DNA of 64,000 nt from Ferribacterium limneticum (lineage in GTDB: Bacteria > Pseudomonadota > Gammaproteobacteria > Burkholderiales > Rhodocyclaceae): contig NZ_CP075191.1 in NCBI RefSeq assembly GCF_020510625.1, forward strand, positions 3,387,501 through 3,451,500. The letters are read 5' to 3'. The notes under the pieces were generated by a model. It did no database searches and had not been told where the DNA came from. It saw only the letters and a list, made by a program, of their open reading frames with translations. Each line of letters opens with the position of its first letter. The stretch's first letter is position 1. Shown here piece by piece: positions 61,685-64,000 of this stretch. The position numbers were made by a program, and so were the translations under genes.

Positions 61685-62433
61685 AGACCCTGCGTTCCAG
61701 CGTCTTCATGGCCTATGCCATCGTCTGGTCGATCCTGACCGCACCGCTCGTCGTCATCGCTGCACTGGCCCTGCGCGGCCTGTGGGGCTACCGCTTCGGC
61801 AAGCTGTGGCGCCTCGGCATCCAGTTCGGCGTCGAGAATATCCTCGGCATCCGCCCCAAGGTCATCGGCCTCGAAAACATGCCGCAGGAGCCCTGCGTCA
61901 TTCTCGCCAAGCATCAGTCCGCCTGGGAAACGATGACGCTGCAGGACACCGTGCCGAACGGCGCCTACTGCGTTTTCGTGCTAAAGAAGGAATTGCTCAA
62001 GGTGCCACTGGTCGGCTGGGGTCTGGCTGCGATGAAGATGATCTCCATCGACCGCACCGCCGGCAAGGATGCGCTGGACCAGGTCGTCATCCAGGGGCGC
62101 GAACGCCTCAAGCAAGGCTTCTATGTCATCCTCTTCCCGGAAGGCACGCGTGTCGCGCCGGGCCAGAAGAAACGCTACAAGCCGGGCGGCGCCTATCTTG
62201 CCACCCGCGTTGGCTGCAAGGTCGTGCCGATTGCCCACGATGCCGGCGAACTCTGGCCGCGTCAGGCCTTCCTGAAAACGCCAGGCACCGTCACCGTCAG
62301 CATCGGCCCGGCCTTCGACGCCACCGGCATGACCGAGGCCGAGGTCAACCAGAAGGCCGAAGCCTGGATCGAAGAAGAGATGCACCGCATTTCGCCGCAC
62401 CGTTACTCGGATGCCCAGCACAACGCCACCTGA
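61681..62433 (+). CDS. PlsC-like lysophospholipid acyltransferase
   Basis: The 250-residue membrane protein has an N-terminal hydrophobic stretch (about 8-32) and the acyltransferase blocks KHQSAWETM (H-x4-E instead of the more common H-x4-D), FPEGTRVAPG, and VPIAHDAGELW. It probably acylates lysophosphatidic acid at position 2. The H-x4-E form is common in this subfamily as I recall it, so activity is likely. It follows gmhB and overlaps the metallopeptidase gene by 23 bases. Confidence 0.9.
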   Translation: MKTLRSSVFMAYAIVWSILTAPLVVIAALALRGLWGYRFGKLWRLGIQFGVENILGIRPKVIGLENMPQEPCVILAKHQSAWETMTLQDTVPNGAYCVFVLKKELLKVPLVGWGLAAMKMISIDRTAGKDALDQVVIQGRERLKQGFYVILFPEGTRVAPGQKKRYKPGGAYLATRVGCKVVPIAHDAGELWPRQAFLKTPGTVTVSIGPAFDATGMTEAEVNQKAEAWIEEEMHRISPHRYSDAQHNAT

Positions 62434-63130
62434 AACGAGCCACCGCATCGCCATTGGCGGTGCGGACGTATCGTATCAACTGCGGCGCAGCCAGCGGCGC
62501 ACCATCGGCCTGAGCATCGACCACCGCGGCCTGCGGGTCGGCGCCCCGACCAGGGCCCGGATCGGCGATATTGAAAAACTGATTCACCAGCACGGCGACT
62601 GGGTGCTCGACAAACTGGCCGCGTGGCGCGACCGCCCGGCGCCCGGCAAACTGGAAATCACCGACGGCACGATCATTCCCCTCCTCGGCGAGCCGCTGAC
62701 CATTGCGCTGACCAGCGTTGGTCGCTCCCGCTGGCAGTTCGGCCCCGGCACCCTCTACCTCCATCCGGTCAATGCCGGTGCCACCAAGGCTTTACTCGAA
62801 AAGGCCCTGCGCGAGAAAGCGCGTGCCGTCTTTGCCGAGCGCCTGCAAATCCACGCCCCCCGGCTCGGTGTCGCAACGCCGCCCTTGCGGCTTTCCTCGG
62901 CCCGTACTCGCTGGGGCAGTTGCAACCACCGAGGCGACATTGCGCTGAACTGGCGGCTCGTCTTCATGCCGCTGCCGGTGATCGATTACGTCGTCTGCCA
63001 TGAATTGGCGCACCTCAAGGAAATGAACCACAGCCCGCGTTTCTGGTCTGTGGTGGAACAACTCTGCCCGGACTGGAAAGCGCGCCGCCTCGAACTGCGC
63101 CAGCAGGCAAAGCTGGTGGCCAGTTATTAG
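62411..63130 (+). CDS. YgjP-like zinc metallopeptidase
   Basis: The 239-residue protein is a WTG/YgjP-type (DUF45) putative metallopeptidase: SQRRTIGLSIDHRGLRVGAP at the N-terminus, SSARTRWGSCNHRGDIALNWRLVFMPLPVIDYVVCHELAHLKEMNHSPRFW with the HExxH zinc motif and third His ligand, and a basic C-terminus. The substrate is unknown. Its ATG lies 23 bases inside the acyltransferase gene. Confidence 0.9.
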   Translation: MPSTTPPETSHRIAIGGADVSYQLRRSQRRTIGLSIDHRGLRVGAPTRARIGDIEKLIHQHGDWVLDKLAAWRDRPAPGKLEITDGTIIPLLGEPLTIALTSVGRSRWQFGPGTLYLHPVNAGATKALLEKALREKARAVFAERLQIHAPRLGVATPPLRLSSARTRWGSCNHRGDIALNWRLVFMPLPVIDYVVCHELAHLKEMNHSPRFWSVVEQLCPDWKARRLELRQQAKLVASY

Positions 63131-63215
63131 TCGCCAGTCTTTAGCCAAACCACCGGGCACCACGGCGTCCCAAACTTCGCTAACATCTGACGACCACCTA
63201 CTACCGACCAAAAAA
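63121..63215. repeat. TTAGTC/CTAAC-type spacer before gloA
   Basis: The bases after the metallopeptidase stop (ATTAGTCGCCAGTCTTTAGCC) and before gloA (CGCTAACATCTGACGACC) use the same vocabulary as the spacers at 135-206, 12,190, 13,080 and 17,200. No gene is present. Confidence 0.4.
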
Positions 63216-63217
63216 CC

Positions 63218-63610
63218 ATGCGCATTCTGCACACCATGATCCGCGTCGGCGACCTCGACAAATCGATCGCCTTCTACACCGAAATCCTCGGCATGCAACT
63301 GATTCGCCGCCAGGACTATCCGGAAGGCCGCTTCACGCTGGCCTTCGTCGGTTACGGCCCCGAAGACAAGGAAGCCGTGCTCGAACTGACCCACAACTGG
63401 GATACGCCATCCTACGAACTTGGTAACGGCTTCGGCCATGTCGCCCTTGCGGTGCCCGATGCCGCCGCGGCCTGCGCCGGGATCAAGGCCCGTGGCGGCA
63501 AGGTGGTCCGGGAGGCCGGGCCGATGAAACATGGCAGCACGATCATCGCCTTCGTCGAAGACCCGGACGGCTACAAGATCGAGCTCATACAAGCGAAATC
63601 GGTCTCCTGA
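63218..63610 (+). CDS. gloA: Glyoxalase I (lactoylglutathione lyase)
   Basis: The 130-residue vicinal-oxygen-chelate protein converts the methylglyoxal-glutathione hemithioacetal to S-lactoylglutathione. Metal ligands are His5 (RILHTMIRV), Glu about 56 ([10 protein letters not shown]), His about 74 (GFGHVALAV) and the late Glu in [11 protein letters not shown]. The short length without the eukaryotic insert matches the Ni2+-type bacterial enzyme. Confidence 0.97.
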   Translation: MRILHTMIRVGDLDKSIAFYTEILGMQLIRRQDYPEGRFTLAFVGYGPEDKEAVLELTHNWDTPSYELGNGFGHVALAVPDAAAACAGIKARGGKVVREAGPMKHGSTIIAFVEDPDGYKIELIQAKSVS

Positions 63611-64000
63611 CCGACAAGGCGCCGCTTCAAGCGAATGCTGTTCAGTTAGTGGAAAACCTCTGGGGTTTGTCGTTCCCGCGGCCTCGACACACCTGGGACT
63701 CCGCTTCGCGGCGGGCGAAGCGGGAACCCAGCAAATGTGTGATGCCTGGATTCCCGCCTGCGCGGGAATGACGCTTAACTGAACCGTATTGACCGCCTCA
63801 AGCACCTGTTTGCCAGCACCGCGGCCAAGCTGCGGCGCCTGCCTCAGCCATCGACAGCAAGACCGGGGACCGATTGCCCCTTGCCATCCCCGTCGAGCGC
63901 CAGACAGCAATACAGCCAGCGATGTCACGCAACTGAAACATGATCGTCATCGTGTCGGCGTATCGTCAGTCTACCGGCCAATCCATCACGGCCGGTTGAA
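63611..64000. other. Right-end intergenic region
   Basis: The last 390 bases contain a repeat element (63,669-63,772) and a possible hairpin ACCGGCC/GGCCGGT (63,973-63,996). A 54-codon plus-strand open stretch (63,779-63,943) lacks a normal start codon and a recognisable product. Nothing else is supported. Confidence 0.6.
63669..63772. repeat. REP/MITE-like element after gloA
   Basis: The 104-base element has the same ends as the glyQ-glyS element (GTCGTTCCCGC and GCGGGAATGAC, one mismatch) and the same right-hand core ATTCCCGCCTGCGCGGGAAT. Inside, GCGGGAACCCAG pairs with CTGGATTCCCGC, and CCGCTTCGCGGCGGGCGAAGCGG forms a further hairpin. The internal sequence differs from the first copy. Confidence 0.83.

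Noticed and set aside
62792..63928. A 378-codon minus-strand frame at the right end
   Set aside because: It runs through the repeat element, gloA and the metallopeptidase in antisense and has no recognisable domain.
63779..63943. A 54-codon plus-strand stretch beginning NRIDRLKHLFASTAAKLRRLPQ
   Set aside because: It has no ATG, GTG or TTG start with a ribosome site and no recognised homology; it may be a gene remnant, but I cannot support it.

Overview
The window looks like a chromosome segment of a high-GC betaproteobacterium, most likely of the Rhodocyclales (Dechloromonas/Azonexus-like). The evidence is the complete division/cell-wall cluster with betaproteobacterial neighbours (secA, M23 peptidase, dciA), a betaproteobacterial-type porin, a periplasmic nitrate reductase operon and an rpe-gph-trpE arrangement. 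The genus is an inference; no database search was possible.

Layout. 1-2,490: start of an rrn operon read leftwards (16S, tRNA-Ile, tRNA-Ala; 23S lies beyond the left edge) with a near-consensus promoter and a boxA antitermination site. 2,490-3,650: an outer-membrane porin. 3,750-13,800: tryptophan genes on the minus strand (rpe, gph, trpL, trpE, then trpG, trpD, trpC), interrupted twice: by an IS5-family insertion sequence between rpe and gph, and by a three-gene plus-strand cassette (ArnT-like glycosyltransferase, PAP2 phosphatase, ArnC/GtrB-like glycosyltransferase) between trpE and trpG. A Trp-rich leader peptide (trpL) overlaps the gph stop codon just upstream of trpE. 13,800-21,580: apaG, a PmtA-like methyltransferase, an AI-2E/PerM-type permease, argJ, secA, a membrane-bound M23 peptidase, dciA and a 62-residue membrane protein. 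21,585-39,270: the dcw cluster, all on the minus strand: mraZ, rsmH, ftsL, ftsI, murE, murF, mraY, murD, ftsW, murG, murC, ddl, ftsQ, ftsA, ftsZ, lpxC. Most neighbours overlap by 1-4 bases, and a visible MraZ-type operator covers the -10 of the first promoter. 39,500-44,200: a membrane diguanylate cyclase, dsbC, a UbiH-family hydroxylase, a disordered basic protein and an HU protein. 44,370-48,430: napDABC under an FNR/ANR-type box. 48,640-50,960: ahpC and ahpF. 50,970-56,210: tRNA-Met, then miaB, phoH, ybeY, corC and lnt, tightly overlapping. 56,259-63,610: msrA, a lytic transglycosylase, glyQ, glyS, gmhB, a PlsC-like acyltransferase, a YgjP-like metallopeptidase and gloA. The last 390 bases hold a palindromic repeat element and no convincing gene.

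How the genes work together. Envelope biogenesis dominates: peptidoglycan precursor synthesis and septation (dcw), lipid A and LPS core (lpxC, gmhB, the glycosyltransferase cassette), lipoprotein maturation (lnt), phospholipid synthesis (PlsC-like, PmtA-like) and secretion (secA). Anaerobic nitrate respiration (nap) sits divergently from the AhpC/AhpF peroxidase pair.

The most interesting signals are the trpL leader with a Trp codon at every third position, coupled to gph inside a disrupted operon; the glycosyltransferase cassette that splits the trp genes; the MraZ operator geometry; two identical-type 15-bp palindromes upstream of the lytic transglycosylase; palindrome-bounded repeat elements; and AT-richer, rare-codon patches inside the essential genes glyS and rsmH.
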